Source: AWTP1-13 sp963820375 (lineage in GTDB: Bacteria > Pseudomonadota > Alphaproteobacteria > Rhizobiales > Hyphomicrobiaceae). Taken from it: a DNA stretch of 64,000 nt. The first letter of the stretch is position 1. Every line of letters begins with the position of its first letter. A program made the translations under genes and the position numbers. The DNA is taken from positions 186,001 through 250,000 of the forward strand of contig CAWFZX010000021.1 in assembly GCA_963820375.1 (NCBI GenBank), in the 5' to 3' direction. The notes beneath the pieces were generated by a model. The model worked only from the letters and a program-made list of their open reading frames with translations. It was not told where the DNA came from and did no database searches. Positions 1 to 8,012 of this stretch are shown here, piece after piece.

Positions 1-75
1 CTGGACGGGGGTCGCGAGGCGCGCTGCCTGCCTTTCGGCGCGGCGGCGAGCTCAGCCAAGCCGCGCTGCAATGGT

Positions 76-708
76 TCAGGAGGTGCCCGGTTTGCTCATG
101 CTGCGGCCGCCGTCGAGCACGCGCAATTGCGGGCGCTCGCCCTTTTGTGGCGGCTCAGGGGTGGCCTGGAAATCGGCGGTGGCACCGCAGTGTCCAAGCC
201 TGGCGTGCGGCGGTCCGTCAGGCCAAATCACCTCGTGCTTGCGCAGGCGACGCAGGAGAGGACGTTCGCTGCCGAGCATAGGGGTTGGCGAGGTCAGGCT
301 CATGGCGCCGATGATGCGGCCAATGCTGTTGCCGGTGTGTAGAAGCGGCAGCAGGATGGCCTCGAATTCCAGCACATGGCGCCCGGCACCCTTGGCCTCG
401 AGCTCGAGCGCGATCACCGCACCGTGCTCGCAGACGAGCGCCAGCTGGTGCGCCAGCAAAGCCTGGTCGGCTTCTGGCCAGCCGAACAGAAAATTGCTGC
501 AACGGAGCTCTGAACCGAACAACTCGCACAGCCGCGTGCCGGCCAAGCGGTATTGATAGTCGGTGGCGTTGATGCGCTCGAGCATAAAGGTCTCAGACAG
601 GATGCCGGCAATGCACGAAGGCTCCACTTCCAGCCGTCGTGGGGCGATGCGGCCGGCGCGCAGCTCGTTCCAGTAGAGGTAGAGCGTGTTGGGGGATTTT
701 TGCTTCAT
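76..708 (-). CDS. PAS-domain protein (PAS_5 type)
   Basis: A 210-residue soluble protein that resembles the alphaproteobacterial PAS_5 family. These are small stand-alone PAS proteins, usually of unknown ligand, thought to act as sensors. The N-terminus carries the typical LYxYWNxLRxGR opening. The PAS-like core follows at roughly residues 25-150, including a stretch like 'YRLAGTRLCELFG' and a later 'GRIIGAMSL' strand. The tail of about 50 residues is polar and proline-rich. No signal peptide, membrane segment or output domain is visible. The ATG at 708 sits at the family's usual N-terminus. It is divergent from the rhomboid gene across about 220 bases. The family call comes from the N-terminal signature and length; the ligand is unknown. 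Confidence 0.75.
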   Translation of the reverse strand: MKQKSPNTLYLYWNELRAGRIAPRRLEVEPSCIAGILSETFMLERINATDYQYRLAGTRLCELFGSELRCSNFLFGWPEADQALLAHQLALVCEHGAVIALELEAKGAGRHVLEFEAILLPLLHTGNSIGRIIGAMSLTSPTPMLGSERPLLRRLRKHEVIWPDGPPHARLGHCGATADFQATPEPPQKGERPQLRVLDGGRSMSKPGTS

Positions 709-932
709 GCCGGATACCGACTGGAAGTTGACCGCTCATGCAACTATCGAGTGCGAGGCTGTCCCAAAATAGCACGCTCGGCAGGTGCCTCACGCCGACG
801 GGGAGCAGCATTCGTGCCAGCCGTCGCAGCCGCGGCTGACGCGGCGGCAAGATCTGCAGTTATGGTTGTCAGCCTTCCTGGCAGTGTGTAAGCGGGGCCC
901 AAGCCAACGCCCGGCCGTGGAGAAGAACCCCG

Positions 933-1670
933 TTGCAACGCCATGAACCGATTTTCAACGTGCCGGGCGTCGTGCTCGTGCTGCTGGGGCTTTGCTGCGT
1001 CGTGCATGTGCTGCGCTGGCTGCTGCCGGGCGATGAGGATGCCTGGCTGACGGCGGCTCTGGCCTTCATTCCCATGCGCTTGGTGAGCGGGGTTGCCATG
1101 CAATTGCCGGGTGGTGAGACGGCAACCGTCACCTCCTTTGTCACCCACCTTTTTGTGCACGGCGACACGATGCATCTGCTTGTCAACATGGCGTGGCTGT
1201 TGGCCTTCGGCAGTCCGGTGGCCCGACGCACGGACGCCGTGCGCTTTCTCGCTTTCTTTTTCGTATGCGGCATCGCCGGCACCCTCTTTTACATCGTGGT
1301 TAATGGTCGGGTTCTGACCCTGGTTGTCGGTGCCTCCGGCGCCATTTCCGGTTTGATGGGCGGGGCGATACGGTTTTTCTTCCGCGGCCTCGGGCCCGGC
1401 AGCGCCCCCCGCATGGGCATGCCGATCGACGCAGCGCCGCTCATGAGCCTGACCGAGATGGTGCACGATAAGCGCATTGTGCTGGCGGTCGTCGGCTGGA
1501 CCATCCTCAATATTCTGCTGGCCTGGGGTGCCGCCGGGCTCACCGATGCCGCCGGGATCGCCTGGGAGGCCCACGTCGGCGGCTTTTACGCCGGGCTGCT
1601 GCTCTACGGCCTGTTCGACCGGGCGCCGATTGACAAAATTGAGCAACCCAATGCTGCGGGCGCGGAATAG
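933..1670 (+). CDS. rhomboid family intramembrane serine protease
   Basis: A 245-residue polytopic inner-membrane protease that cleaves substrates within the membrane. Hydrophobic segments are spread through the protein. The rhomboid core is clear: an HxxxMHLLVN segment with Asn85, the nucleophile Ser135 in GASGAISG, and His214 in EAHVGGFYAG, forming the expected Ser-His dyad. A charged loop (about residues 148-180) between the Ser and His segments is longer than in minimal rhomboids. The start is taken as a TTG at 933, because the first membrane segment begins about ten residues later and no in-frame ATG precedes it. That start is uncertain. A CBS-domain gene follows on the same strand after about 160 bases. 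The substrate is unknown. Confidence 0.9.
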   Translation: MQRHEPIFNVPGVVLVLLGLCCVVHVLRWLLPGDEDAWLTAALAFIPMRLVSGVAMQLPGGETATVTSFVTHLFVHGDTMHLLVNMAWLLAFGSPVARRTDAVRFLAFFFVCGIAGTLFYIVVNGRVLTLVVGASGAISGLMGGAIRFFFRGLGPGSAPRMGMPIDAAPLMSLTEMVHDKRIVLAVVGWTILNILLAWGAAGLTDAAGIAWEAHVGGFYAGLLLYGLFDRAPIDKIEQPNAAGAE

Positions 1671-1829
1671 GTCTCTTGCGCCTCTCCATGAAGTTGCCCA
1701 CAATCCTTGGCAGAGTCATGCCAAACGCACAGCAGGCTCACAGATTGCCGCGCAGGAGGAAGGCAAGTCGTTCGCACCTGTGTGGCAAGCCTGTTCGCTC
1801 GCTGTTGAAGCGAATGGGAGGATATTGCC

Positions 1830-2261
1830 ATGAACGTTGCTGCTATCCTTCGCCACAAGGGTCGCGCCGTGACGACTGCAGGGCCGGCCGCGACGCTGCT
1901 CGAGATCGCCACCAAGCTGTCGGCCAAGCGCATCGGCGCCATCGTCGTCGTGGACGCTCAGGGCGAGGTGGCAGGCATCATCTCTGAGCGCGACATCATT
2001 CGCGCCTTGGCGGCGCATGGGCCGGAATGCCTGACGAGTTCCGTCGCAGAGGTCATGACCAAGCAGGTGGTAACCTGCCAGGAGACCGATACCTTGGACG
2101 AACTGATGGCGATGATGACTGCGCGCCGTTTCCGCCATTTGCCGGTGCTGACCGATGGCGCCTTAGTTGGGATCATTTCCATCGGAGATGTCGTCAAGCA
2201 TCACGTGGCAGAAGTGGAGATGGAAGCCACAGCCATGCGCGATTACATTGCGCATAGCTGA
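1830..2261 (+). CDS. CBS-domain protein
   Basis: A 143-residue soluble protein made of two CBS motifs forming a Bateman module. The first is at about residues 8-63 (DAQGEVAGIISERDIIRAL) and the second at about 72-128 (FRHLPVLTDGALVGIISIGD). Such modules bind adenosyl nucleotides such as AMP, ATP or SAM and usually act as energy sensors. No catalytic domain is attached, so any partner is separate. The ATG at 1830 is preceded by a purine-rich GGGAGGA tract. It is convergent with the patatin gene across 50 bases that hold an inverted repeat. Stand-alone CBS proteins of this size are common in Rhizobiales beside this patatin-hisI-folE group. The biological role is not known. Confidence 0.9.
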   Translation: MNVAAILRHKGRAVTTAGPAATLLEIATKLSAKRIGAIVVVDAQGEVAGIISERDIIRALAAHGPECLTSSVAEVMTKQVVTCQETDTLDELMAMMTARRFRHLPVLTDGALVGIISIGDVVKHHVAEVEMEATAMRDYIAHS

Positions 2262-2279
2262 ATGCCGGGTCGCTGACAG

Positions 2280-2313
2280 GAAGAGGTTGCGGCAGGCCGG
2301 CGGCAGCCTCTTC
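2280..2313. terminator. inverted repeat between convergent genes
   Basis: Arms GAAGAGGTTGC and GCAGCCTCTTC pair over 11 bases with one G-U, around a 12-base loop. The repeat fills the gap between the CBS gene and the end of the patatin gene and overlaps the latter's stop codon by two bases. There is no T-run on either side, so it is at best a weak bidirectional terminator. Confidence 0.4.
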
Positions 2314-3265
2314 AGGCCGAGTGCGCCATCAGGCGTTGCGGGCGGCGCAGGGCGAGTTCGCGCTTGATGTCCTCCAGCTCGCGGCGCGCCGCGAGCATTC
2401 CGGCGTTGATCAAGGCATCGGCTTGATGAAAATCGAACAGGCCGAACTGAGGCAGCTTTGGCGAGATGACGACGTCGGGCGGATCGCCGGCGAGCCGCGA
2501 GCGGGCGATGCGGTCCTGGACGATGTTGAAAGCCTCCATCATCACGCGGGAAATGCCGGGCCCCGCCTCGGCGCGCCCGAAGAACTGGCGCTTCAGCAGT
2601 TTTCGCATGCCGCCGACACTATACGCGGACGGGGTTTCGGCCGTGGGCGGTATTGGCACATCTTCGGCGTCGGCGACCATGTCCATTTGCGGCACCACAG
2701 TTCCATGGCCGCAGGAATCTGAATTGACATTGACAGCAATGACGTAACGCGCCCCGAGCGCGCGGCACACCGAGACCGGTATCGGGTTCACCAGGGCCCC
2801 GTCGAACAACCAGCGGCCGTCGATCCTGACCGGGCGGAAGATGCCCGGCAGCGCATAGGAGGCGCGCATGGCGTCGACCAGGCGGCCTCGCGACAGCCAA
2901 ACCTCATGTCCGGTGCCGATCTCGGTAGCGACGGCGACAAACCGTCTTGGCAGTCGTTCGACCAGGGCTTCTTTCAGGCGCAGGTCGAGCACGTTACACA
3001 GGCGCTGCCCCGTAATGAGGCCGGAGCCGGAGAAATTGAAATCGAGAAAGCCCAGCACTTTCCTCCGGGTCAGCTCGCGTGCGAACTGTTCCAGCGCCTC
3101 CAGCTCGCCGGCGACGTAGCAACCTCCCACCACGGCGCCGATCGACGTGCCAGCGACGATGTCGGGATGAATGCCGGCTTCGTGCAAGGCACGCAATACG
3201 CCGATGTGCGCCCAGCCACGGGCCGAACCGCCGCCCAGTGCCAGACCGATCTTGCAATCGTTCAT
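2312..3265 (-). CDS. patatin-like phospholipase (NTE/RssA-like)
   Basis: A 317-residue serine acyl hydrolase of the bacterial patatin family. It has the oxyanion-hole loop GGGSARG (residues 11-17), the nucleophile elbow GTSIG with Ser41, and the catalytic Asp155 in the DGA motif of 'FDGALVNPIP'. That gives the Ser-Asp dyad expected for lipid acyl-ester hydrolysis. The patatin domain fills roughly residues 5-200. The C-terminal part (about 200-317) is helical-looking and resembles the extension of RssA-like proteins. The start is placed at the ATG at 3265, since family members begin with this MxxxKIGLALGGG segment. A longer frame to 3292 is possible. It is convergent with the CBS gene and followed upstream by hisI. 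The physiological substrate is unknown. Confidence 0.9.
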   Translation of the reverse strand: MNDCKIGLALGGGSARGWAHIGVLRALHEAGIHPDIVAGTSIGAVVGGCYVAGELEALEQFARELTRRKVLGFLDFNFSGSGLITGQRLCNVLDLRLKEALVERLPRRFVAVATEIGTGHEVWLSRGRLVDAMRASYALPGIFRPVRIDGRWLFDGALVNPIPVSVCRALGARYVIAVNVNSDSCGHGTVVPQMDMVADAEDVPIPPTAETPSAYSVGGMRKLLKRQFFGRAEAGPGISRVMMEAFNIVQDRIARSRLAGDPPDVVISPKLPQFGLFDFHQADALINAGMLAARRELEDIKRELALRRPQRLMAHSA

Positions 3266-3447
3266 GCGAGCTCCCCATGCGGCGCTAGCCACAGACCGAG
3301 CCTCGGACCTGCCCCGCCAGTTAACGATAGCGGGCAGGGATTAAGTGAGCCCTACGCCGGCAGGGTTAAGTGTTGCCTGCGCCGCGTGCCAGTTGGGGCA
3401 ATATTGCCGGCTCGGGGCGGCAGGGACAGCAAAGAGCTGAAAAAGGA

Positions 3448-3873
3448 TTAAGCGCGCTTCAGGCCGGTCTCGCCGGCAGGCGGGGGAGGTAGCATTAAGG
3501 TGCGGTAGAAGCAGGAGCGGTTGCCAGTGTGGCAGGCCGCACCATTGCCTTCCACTGCCACGCGCAGCCAAACGACATCCTGGTCGCAATCGGTTCGCAT
3601 CTCACGCACGCGCAGGACGTTGCCGCTGTCTTCCCCCTTTTTCCAGAGCCTGTTGCGGGAACGGCTCCAGAAGTGCCCAAGCCCCGTTGTCAACGTCATC
3701 TGCAGCGCTTCGGCATTCATCCAGGCAAACATCAAGACATCAGCAGATGCGGCGTCGCTGACGATCACCGGGATCAGCCCGTTGGCATCGAATTTCGGCT
3801 GAAAGACGAGACCCTGCTCGACCTCGGCCATGCTGCGGCGCGGTGGAAAGACCGGTGGTGGCTGGGCAGCCAT
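3448..3873 (-). CDS. hisI: phosphoribosyl-AMP cyclohydrolase
   Basis: Opens the adenine ring of phosphoribosyl-AMP, the third step of histidine biosynthesis, in the cytoplasm. At 141 residues it is the monofunctional HisI, without the HisE pyrophosphohydrolase domain. Family features are visible: the 'VLMFAWMNAEAL' segment, 'GLGHFWSRSR', the metal-binding CDQD motif, and the zinc-binding pair 'ACHTGNRSCFYR' toward the C-terminus. The first ATG at 3873 is used; an internal ATG at 3831 would remove only a disordered proline-rich tail. It lies 32 bases downstream of folE on the same strand, probably in the same transcript. folE-hisI adjacency is common in Rhizobiales. Confidence 0.97.
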   Translation of the reverse strand: MAAQPPPVFPPRRSMAEVEQGLVFQPKFDANGLIPVIVSDAASADVLMFAWMNAEALQMTLTTGLGHFWSRSRNRLWKKGEDSGNVLRVREMRTDCDQDVVWLRVAVEGNGAACHTGNRSCFYRTLMLPPPPAGETGLKRA

Positions 3874-3905
3874 GCGCGCATCTCCGCAATCGTGTCAGGG
3901 TCGGG

Positions 3906-4538
3906 TCAGGGCCGGGCGGCGTGCACCATCTGCAGAAATCGGTCGCGGTAGCTGGCGTCCGCTTCCAGAGCGCCGGTGAAACGCGTCGTGATGGTCTTGA
4001 CCCCTGGCTGGCGCACGCCACGCGTTGACATGCACTGGTGCTCCGCCTCGATCAGGACAGCAACGCCGCGTGGTCGCAGCGCCGCTTCGATCGCGTCGGC
4101 GATCTGCGCCGTCATGGTCTCCTGCGTCTGCAGGCGCTTGGCGAAGATCTCGACGACGCGCGCGATTTTCGAGATGCCAACGATGCGACCGTTGGGTAGA
4201 TAGGCGACGTGGGCAACGCCCAGGAACGGTGCCAGATGATGTTCGCAGTGGCTTTCAACGCGGATGCCGCGCAGCATCACCAGATCATCGTAGCCCGAGG
4301 TCTCGTCGAATTGTCGCGCCAGCACGTCCGTGGGATCGAGACCGTAGCCTGAGAAGTATTCCTCGAACGCTTCCGTGACACGCCGTGGCGTATCTTTGAG
4401 CCCTTCGCGCTCAGGATCATCTCCCGCCCAGGCAATCAGGGTGCGCACGGCCGCTTCGGCCTCGCTGCGCGCCGGTCGCTGTCGGACTTGATCCAGCCTC
4501 ACGGCCGAGCGTCTGTTTTTGGCGACGATATCGTCCAT
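3906..4538 (-). CDS. folE: GTP cyclohydrolase I
   Basis: Converts GTP to 7,8-dihydroneopterin triphosphate, the first step of tetrahydrofolate synthesis. The 210-residue length fits the type I enzyme. The zinc site is complete: Cys98 in 'ESHCEHHLAPF' with the following His residues, and Cys169 in 'AEHQCMSTRGV'. The substrate-binding stretch LPNGRIVGISK is also present. The first 30 residues are a charged extension typical of alphaproteobacterial homologues. The start ATG at 4538 gives the expected N-terminus. It is divergent from the Fe-S scaffold gene across 217 bases and upstream of hisI. No regulatory RNA element was recognised ahead of it. Confidence 0.97.
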   Translation of the reverse strand: MDDIVAKNRRSAVRLDQVRQRPARSEAEAAVRTLIAWAGDDPEREGLKDTPRRVTEAFEEYFSGYGLDPTDVLARQFDETSGYDDLVMLRGIRVESHCEHHLAPFLGVAHVAYLPNGRIVGISKIARVVEIFAKRLQTQETMTAQIADAIEAALRPRGVAVLIEAEHQCMSTRGVRQPGVKTITTRFTGALEADASYRDRFLQMVHAARP

Positions 4539-4755
4539 GGATGTTGCCGGTTTTGGACTCTAGTCGAAGGTTGGCCGCGCGGCAGGGCAACGACCGGGAC
4601 GCCGTTGAAATATGCAAGTGCACACGCAATATTCCCCATAGCTGCCGCCCGGTCCCGGTTTGCGACAGCAAACATCGGTGCAGCGGATATAGTATCTTAG
4701 GCTGGTCGGGGCAAGAATCCCTGGCATTCTAACCTGGCGAGGCAATCGGGGCCTG

Positions 4756-5217
4756 ATGACGCAGCTCAGCGAAATCTACAACGCACGCATTCTCGATCTG
4801 GCCGCGAATATGCCCAAGACGGAGCGGCTCGCCGACCCACATGGCACCGCAACGGCCCACTCCAAGCTGTGCGGCTCGACCGTCACCGTCGATCTGAAGC
4901 TGAATGAGGCCCGCGTCACAGCCTTTGGGCAGACGGTCAAAGCGTGCCTGCTCGGGCAGGCCGCGGCAGCCGTCATGGGGCGCAATATCATCGGCACCAG
5001 CGCGCAGGAGCTGCGCGAGGTTGGGCGCACCATGCGCAAAATGCTGAAAGAAGCAGGCCCGCCGCCGGCTGGACCGTGGGCAGACCTCGCCGTGCTGGAG
5101 CCGGTGAAGGATTACAAGGCGCGCCACGCCTCTACCTTGCTGGTGTTCGACGCGGTCGAGGCGGCACTCGCCAAGGCCGAAGCCAGAGAGGGTGCAGTGC
5201 AACATGCCGGCGTCTGA
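4756..5217 (+). CDS. iron-sulfur cluster scaffold-like protein (NifU_N/IscU type)
   Basis: A 153-residue protein of the IscU/SufU-like fold. It keeps two of the three canonical scaffold cysteines, in 'SKLCGSTVTV' and 'VKACLLGQAAAAVMG'. At the position of the third cysteine it has 'RHASTLLVFDAV', that is, no cysteine. This two-Cys form beside yidD is the usual state in Rhizobiales, so it is a family trait and not decay. Whether it assembles clusters or does something related is not settled. The stop overlaps the YidD start by 14 bases, which points to translational coupling. It is divergent from folE. Confidence 0.85.
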   Translation: MTQLSEIYNARILDLAANMPKTERLADPHGTATAHSKLCGSTVTVDLKLNEARVTAFGQTVKACLLGQAAAAVMGRNIIGTSAQELREVGRTMRKMLKEAGPPPAGPWADLAVLEPVKDYKARHASTLLVFDAVEAALAKAEAREGAVQHAGV

Positions 5218-5542
5218 GCGCAGGACTGCTGTCGCGGCTCTGGCCCGGCAGGCGGGCAAGGCTGTCGCCAGCGGCCCCATTCATCTTTACCGCTGGACGT
5301 TGAAGCCGCTGCTCGGCCACGACTGCCGTCACCTGCCAACCTGTTCCGAGTACGCCCTGGAGGCCATCGATCGCAACGGTGCTTGGCGGGGGGGATGGCT
5401 GGCTGCCGCGCGCATCTGCCGCTGCCATCCCTGGGGCACGCACGGCTTTGATCCCGTTCCCGACCTCAGGCACCGGCGCCATGTCTGGGCACCCTGGCGT
5501 TACGGGGTGTGGCGGGCGCACGATCGCGCCGCTCGGCACTAA
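5204..5542 (+). CDS. yidD: membrane protein insertion efficiency factor YidD
   Basis: A 112-residue small protein that helps YidC/Sec-dependent insertion of inner-membrane proteins. The YidD signature is plain: 'GPIHLYRWTLKPLLG', the cysteine motif 'CRHLPTCSEYALEAI', then 'RICRCHPWGTHGFDPVP'. The ATG at 5204 is inside the end of the Fe-S scaffold gene (14-base overlap); an in-frame ATG at 5192 would add four residues. In most bacteria yidD sits by rnpA/yidC. Here it is with the scaffold gene, as in other Rhizobiales. Conserved cysteines and the basic N-terminus fit a peripheral inner-membrane location. Confidence 0.95.
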   Translation: MPASERRTAVAALARQAGKAVASGPIHLYRWTLKPLLGHDCRHLPTCSEYALEAIDRNGAWRGGWLAAARICRCHPWGTHGFDPVPDLRHRRHVWAPWRYGVWRAHDRAARH

Positions 5543-5573
5543 GGCGCGGCCGGGTCGCCGGCAGACCTAACCG

Positions 5574-6473
5574 TCAATTGGCGCCCAGGCGCCGCAGCCG
5601 TTCGTCCGCTGCGCCAGCGCCAAGCTGACGCGCTCGCTCATACCATTGCCGGGCCAATTTGCTGTCGGCCTTGATGCCACGCACGTTGAGGCGGCCGAGT
5701 TCGGCGGCATCGAAGGTCGCGGCCAGCGCCATGGCGCCTTCGGCGAGCCCCGCATCCGCCGCCCGTTCGAAGAACAGGCGCGCTGCCGAAATGTTGCCTT
5801 CGTCCAGTTGTTCGTTGCCCTTGGCCAGCAGGCGCATGGCCCGTTCCCGGTCGTGGGGCACAGAGCGTGGGACCACCGGGGGTGGGGCGGGTTCCTGTCG
5901 TGCTGAACCAAGGTCGACCGGCACGCCGGCCCGCAGCATCGCCGCCCCGCCAGCAGGCGCAGCGCTACGCTCCCTGGCCGGGCTAGCCGCTGCGGCAACC
6001 GCCACGGTAACGGCGGTTTTGGTCTCGACCAGGACGGCGCCGTCCACGGCGACCAACAAGATCGTCACCTCCGAGCGGCCCGGCGACGCGACCGGCAGTG
6101 AGAGCTTGAGCTCCGGCAGGGCCGAGATGGGAACCGCCCAGGAGCCGGCGGCGATCACATATCCCTCCGACAGCGCAGCCATTGGCGGCAACCCCCGCAC
6201 CCGCACGAAGCTATTGCGCGGTACGGCGTCGGCGGGCTCGATCTGGATCGGAAAGGGCACCTGGCCGGCGGCTTCGGCGACGACGACGGGCGGAGCCTTG
6301 ATGGTCACCGGCCGCGAGCTTTGACTGAAGACGGGCTGGCCGCCGACCAGGACGGCGAGGCTCGCAAGCAGGGTGATGGCGGCCAGCGCCCGCACGAGGT
6401 TGGCCACTGCCCCTCGTTCGTTGCGGAGATTGTTCGCCGATGCCGTCACGTTCCGTCGAACTCCCCCAGCCAC
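5574..6473 (-). CDS. secreted protein with C-terminal Sel1-like repeats
   Basis: A 299-residue protein of unknown function. A hydrophobic segment at about residues 27-46 (ALAAITLLASLAVLVGG) followed by polar sequence looks like a signal peptide or anchor. Residues about 55-160 form a beta-rich region with 'PFPIQIEPADAVPRNSFVRVRGLPP', which may be a small all-beta domain. The tail (about 205-299) holds TPR/Sel1-like helices with 'LFFERAADAGLAEGAMALA' and 'ARQWYERARQLG'. This layout recurs in Rhizobiales envelope proteins. The start is a GTG at 6473 and is uncertain; another GTG lies eight codons on. It sits just downstream of the TAXI-type binding protein on the same strand, 29 bases away, so the two may be co-transcribed. 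Confidence 0.7.
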   Translation of the reverse strand: MAGGVRRNVTASANNLRNERGAVANLVRALAAITLLASLAVLVGGQPVFSQSSRPVTIKAPPVVVAEAAGQVPFPIQIEPADAVPRNSFVRVRGLPPMAALSEGYVIAAGSWAVPISALPELKLSLPVASPGRSEVTILLVAVDGAVLVETKTAVTVAVAAAASPARERSAAPAGGAAMLRAGVPVDLGSARQEPAPPPVVPRSVPHDRERAMRLLAKGNEQLDEGNISAARLFFERAADAGLAEGAMALAATFDAAELGRLNVRGIKADSKLARQWYERARQLGAGAADERLRRLGAN

Positions 6474-6502
6474 TCCCGTGCCGATGCAACTCTAGCCCCG
6501 CG

Positions 6503-7681
6503 CTAGCGTCGCTGGGTCCTGCTCCAGTCCATGAACTCTTTGAACAACCGCTCCTGCTCGGCTTGATCATTTGGTGCGGCCTTTGCCGCCTGCGCCCTGA
6601 TGACGGCCGGATCGATGGCTGGTGGACCTATCGCGGCCGTGGAGGCTGGCTTTTCCCCGTTTTTGGCGATCCATTCTTCGGCGGCGGGAAAGCGCTTCCA
6701 GCCGCGCAGGCTGGAAAGCAGATTGGCCTCGCGCCACTTGGAGTGCCGCGCCGGTTTCTGAAATTCGCTGAACTTGGAGAAGAAGGCGTCGACGAACTGT
6801 GTCACGCGGCGATAGCGATCCGTATCGCGCGCCCAGTTGTAAGAGGCCAAGACGGCGCCGATCGCCACCGTATCGACCGAACTGCCCTTGGCAACGAGAT
6901 TGGGATAATCGTCGGATGTCAGCTTGGCGGGGAAGTAATCCTGCTCAAGAATTTCCGTGTAGGGAACCGGCAGCAAAGTCATGCCGGGCTCGAGTTTGAA
7001 CTTGGCAAACGATCCGGTCGGCTTGCCAGCGATCAGAATGGTGGCAGCGATCTCGCCCGACTTCACCATTTGATAGCCGTCGGCCTGACCGACATTGACC
7101 TCCTGCGCCTTAATGTTGAGGAGCTCGAAGATCAGGCGCGTGGAAAACTGCGTGCCGCTGCCAACATCGCTGAAGTTGACCTTCTTGCCGTTCAGGTCCT
7201 GAATCGTCTTGATGCCCGGCCCGGCCAGGACGTGCATTTCCTCATTGTAGAGCTTGGCAATATAGGCAAGCCGATTGTCGATGGTGGATCCGAATTCGCC
7301 GCTCTTTTTCAGATAGCTCATAATGTTGGATTGCGTGATGCACAGGTCGATGCCGCGCAAGTGCAGCACGTCCACCACATTCTGATAGCCGCCCTTGCCG
7401 ATCACGGGCAGCACGCGCAGCTCGTTGCCGTCGTCCAGCACCGCCGACATGTCGTAGGCGAGATACAGATAGGTGCCGTTGGGATTGCCGGAGACGATCG
7501 TCACCGTGTTCTGATTCAGTTTCTCGGTCAGAGCGACATGCTGGGCCTGGGAAGCCACGACCGGCCGCTTGGCCGGTGCCGGCGATTTTGCTTGAGGTAG
7601 CGGCTGCTGGGCGTAACCGCCAACCGGGACTGCCAGCAGCGCCGTCACTGCCAGTGCCAATACGCCAAAAATACCTTGCAC
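6503..7681 (-). CDS. TAXI-family TRAP transporter substrate-binding protein
   Basis: A 392-residue periplasmic binding protein of the TAXI (TRAP-associated extracytoplasmic immunogenic) type. It has an N-terminal signal peptide (LALAVTALLAVPVGGYAQ). The ligand fold includes 'IVSGNPNGTYLYLAYDMS', 'LCITQSNIMSYLKK', 'LNGKKVNFSDVGSGTQFS' and 'GEIAATILIAGKP'. TAXI proteins feed TRAP permeases, often for C4-dicarboxylates or amino acids such as glutamate. No TRAP membrane gene is nearby, so the partner must be elsewhere. The GTG at 7681 is preferred over a TTG at 7699, because a strong AGGGGAGAG ribosome-binding site lies just ahead of the GTG. That ribosome-binding site is within a duplicated segment (separate entry). 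Confidence 0.85.
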   Translation of the reverse strand: MQGIFGVLALAVTALLAVPVGGYAQQPLPQAKSPAPAKRPVVASQAQHVALTEKLNQNTVTIVSGNPNGTYLYLAYDMSAVLDDGNELRVLPVIGKGGYQNVVDVLHLRGIDLCITQSNIMSYLKKSGEFGSTIDNRLAYIAKLYNEEMHVLAGPGIKTIQDLNGKKVNFSDVGSGTQFSTRLIFELLNIKAQEVNVGQADGYQMVKSGEIAATILIAGKPTGSFAKFKLEPGMTLLPVPYTEILEQDYFPAKLTSDDYPNLVAKGSSVDTVAIGAVLASYNWARDTDRYRRVTQFVDAFFSKFSEFQKPARHSKWREANLLSSLRGWKRFPAAEEWIAKNGEKPASTAAIGPPAIDPAVIRAQAAKAAPNDQAEQERLFKEFMDWSRTQRR

Positions 7682-8012
7682 GTCACTCTCCCCTCGCAAT
7701 CAACGCGTCCCCTCGCAATCAACCGAGCGGCCAATCACCCGAGCGACCAACGCGGGTTTCGCCCAGGCCTGGCGCCAACCGATGTGCTGGCCCCGAACCC
7801 CCAATGGACGAAACTAACATACGCGATACGCGCGGCAATGCGCTCGCAAGCGCCGAATTCTACGCACAGGTTGGGCACAAAGATGGCCTTTCAGCGGCCT
7901 TGACAGGGGCCGGGGGTGGCGGGCAAAAGCGCGGCACGGCTCGGGGATCCCCGCTCCGCTCCCCAGAGCGCCACCTTACCTGCGCGGTATGCAGCGAGTG
8001 AGAGGAAGGGCA
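7682..8012. other. divergent intergenic region between TAXI gene and thrS
   Basis: 331 bases. The left end holds the duplicated leader of the TAXI gene (7689-7723). The right end has the thrS ribosome-binding site, GAGGAAG, about six bases before the ATG at 8013. I see no convincing gene in it, and no T-box or other riboswitch. Confidence 0.6.
7689..7723. repeat. two tandem copies of a 16-base unit carrying a Shine-Dalgarno-like core
   Basis: TCCCCTCGCAATCAAC occurs at 7689-7704 and again at 7708-7723, a period of 19 bases. On the minus strand each copy contains GAGGGGA. The copy nearest the TAXI gene supplies its ribosome-binding site, and the second copy is a duplicate of that leader segment. 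Confidence 0.85.

Noticed and set aside
744..1703. Minus-strand frame opposite the rhomboid gene.
   Set aside because: It is rich in His, Gln and Arg, typical of antisense of membrane genes. The plus strand has the rhomboid active site.
4539..4755. Promoter for the Fe-S scaffold gene near a TATAGT at about 4687-4692.
   Set aside because: No matching -35 at a usual distance. Too weak to list.
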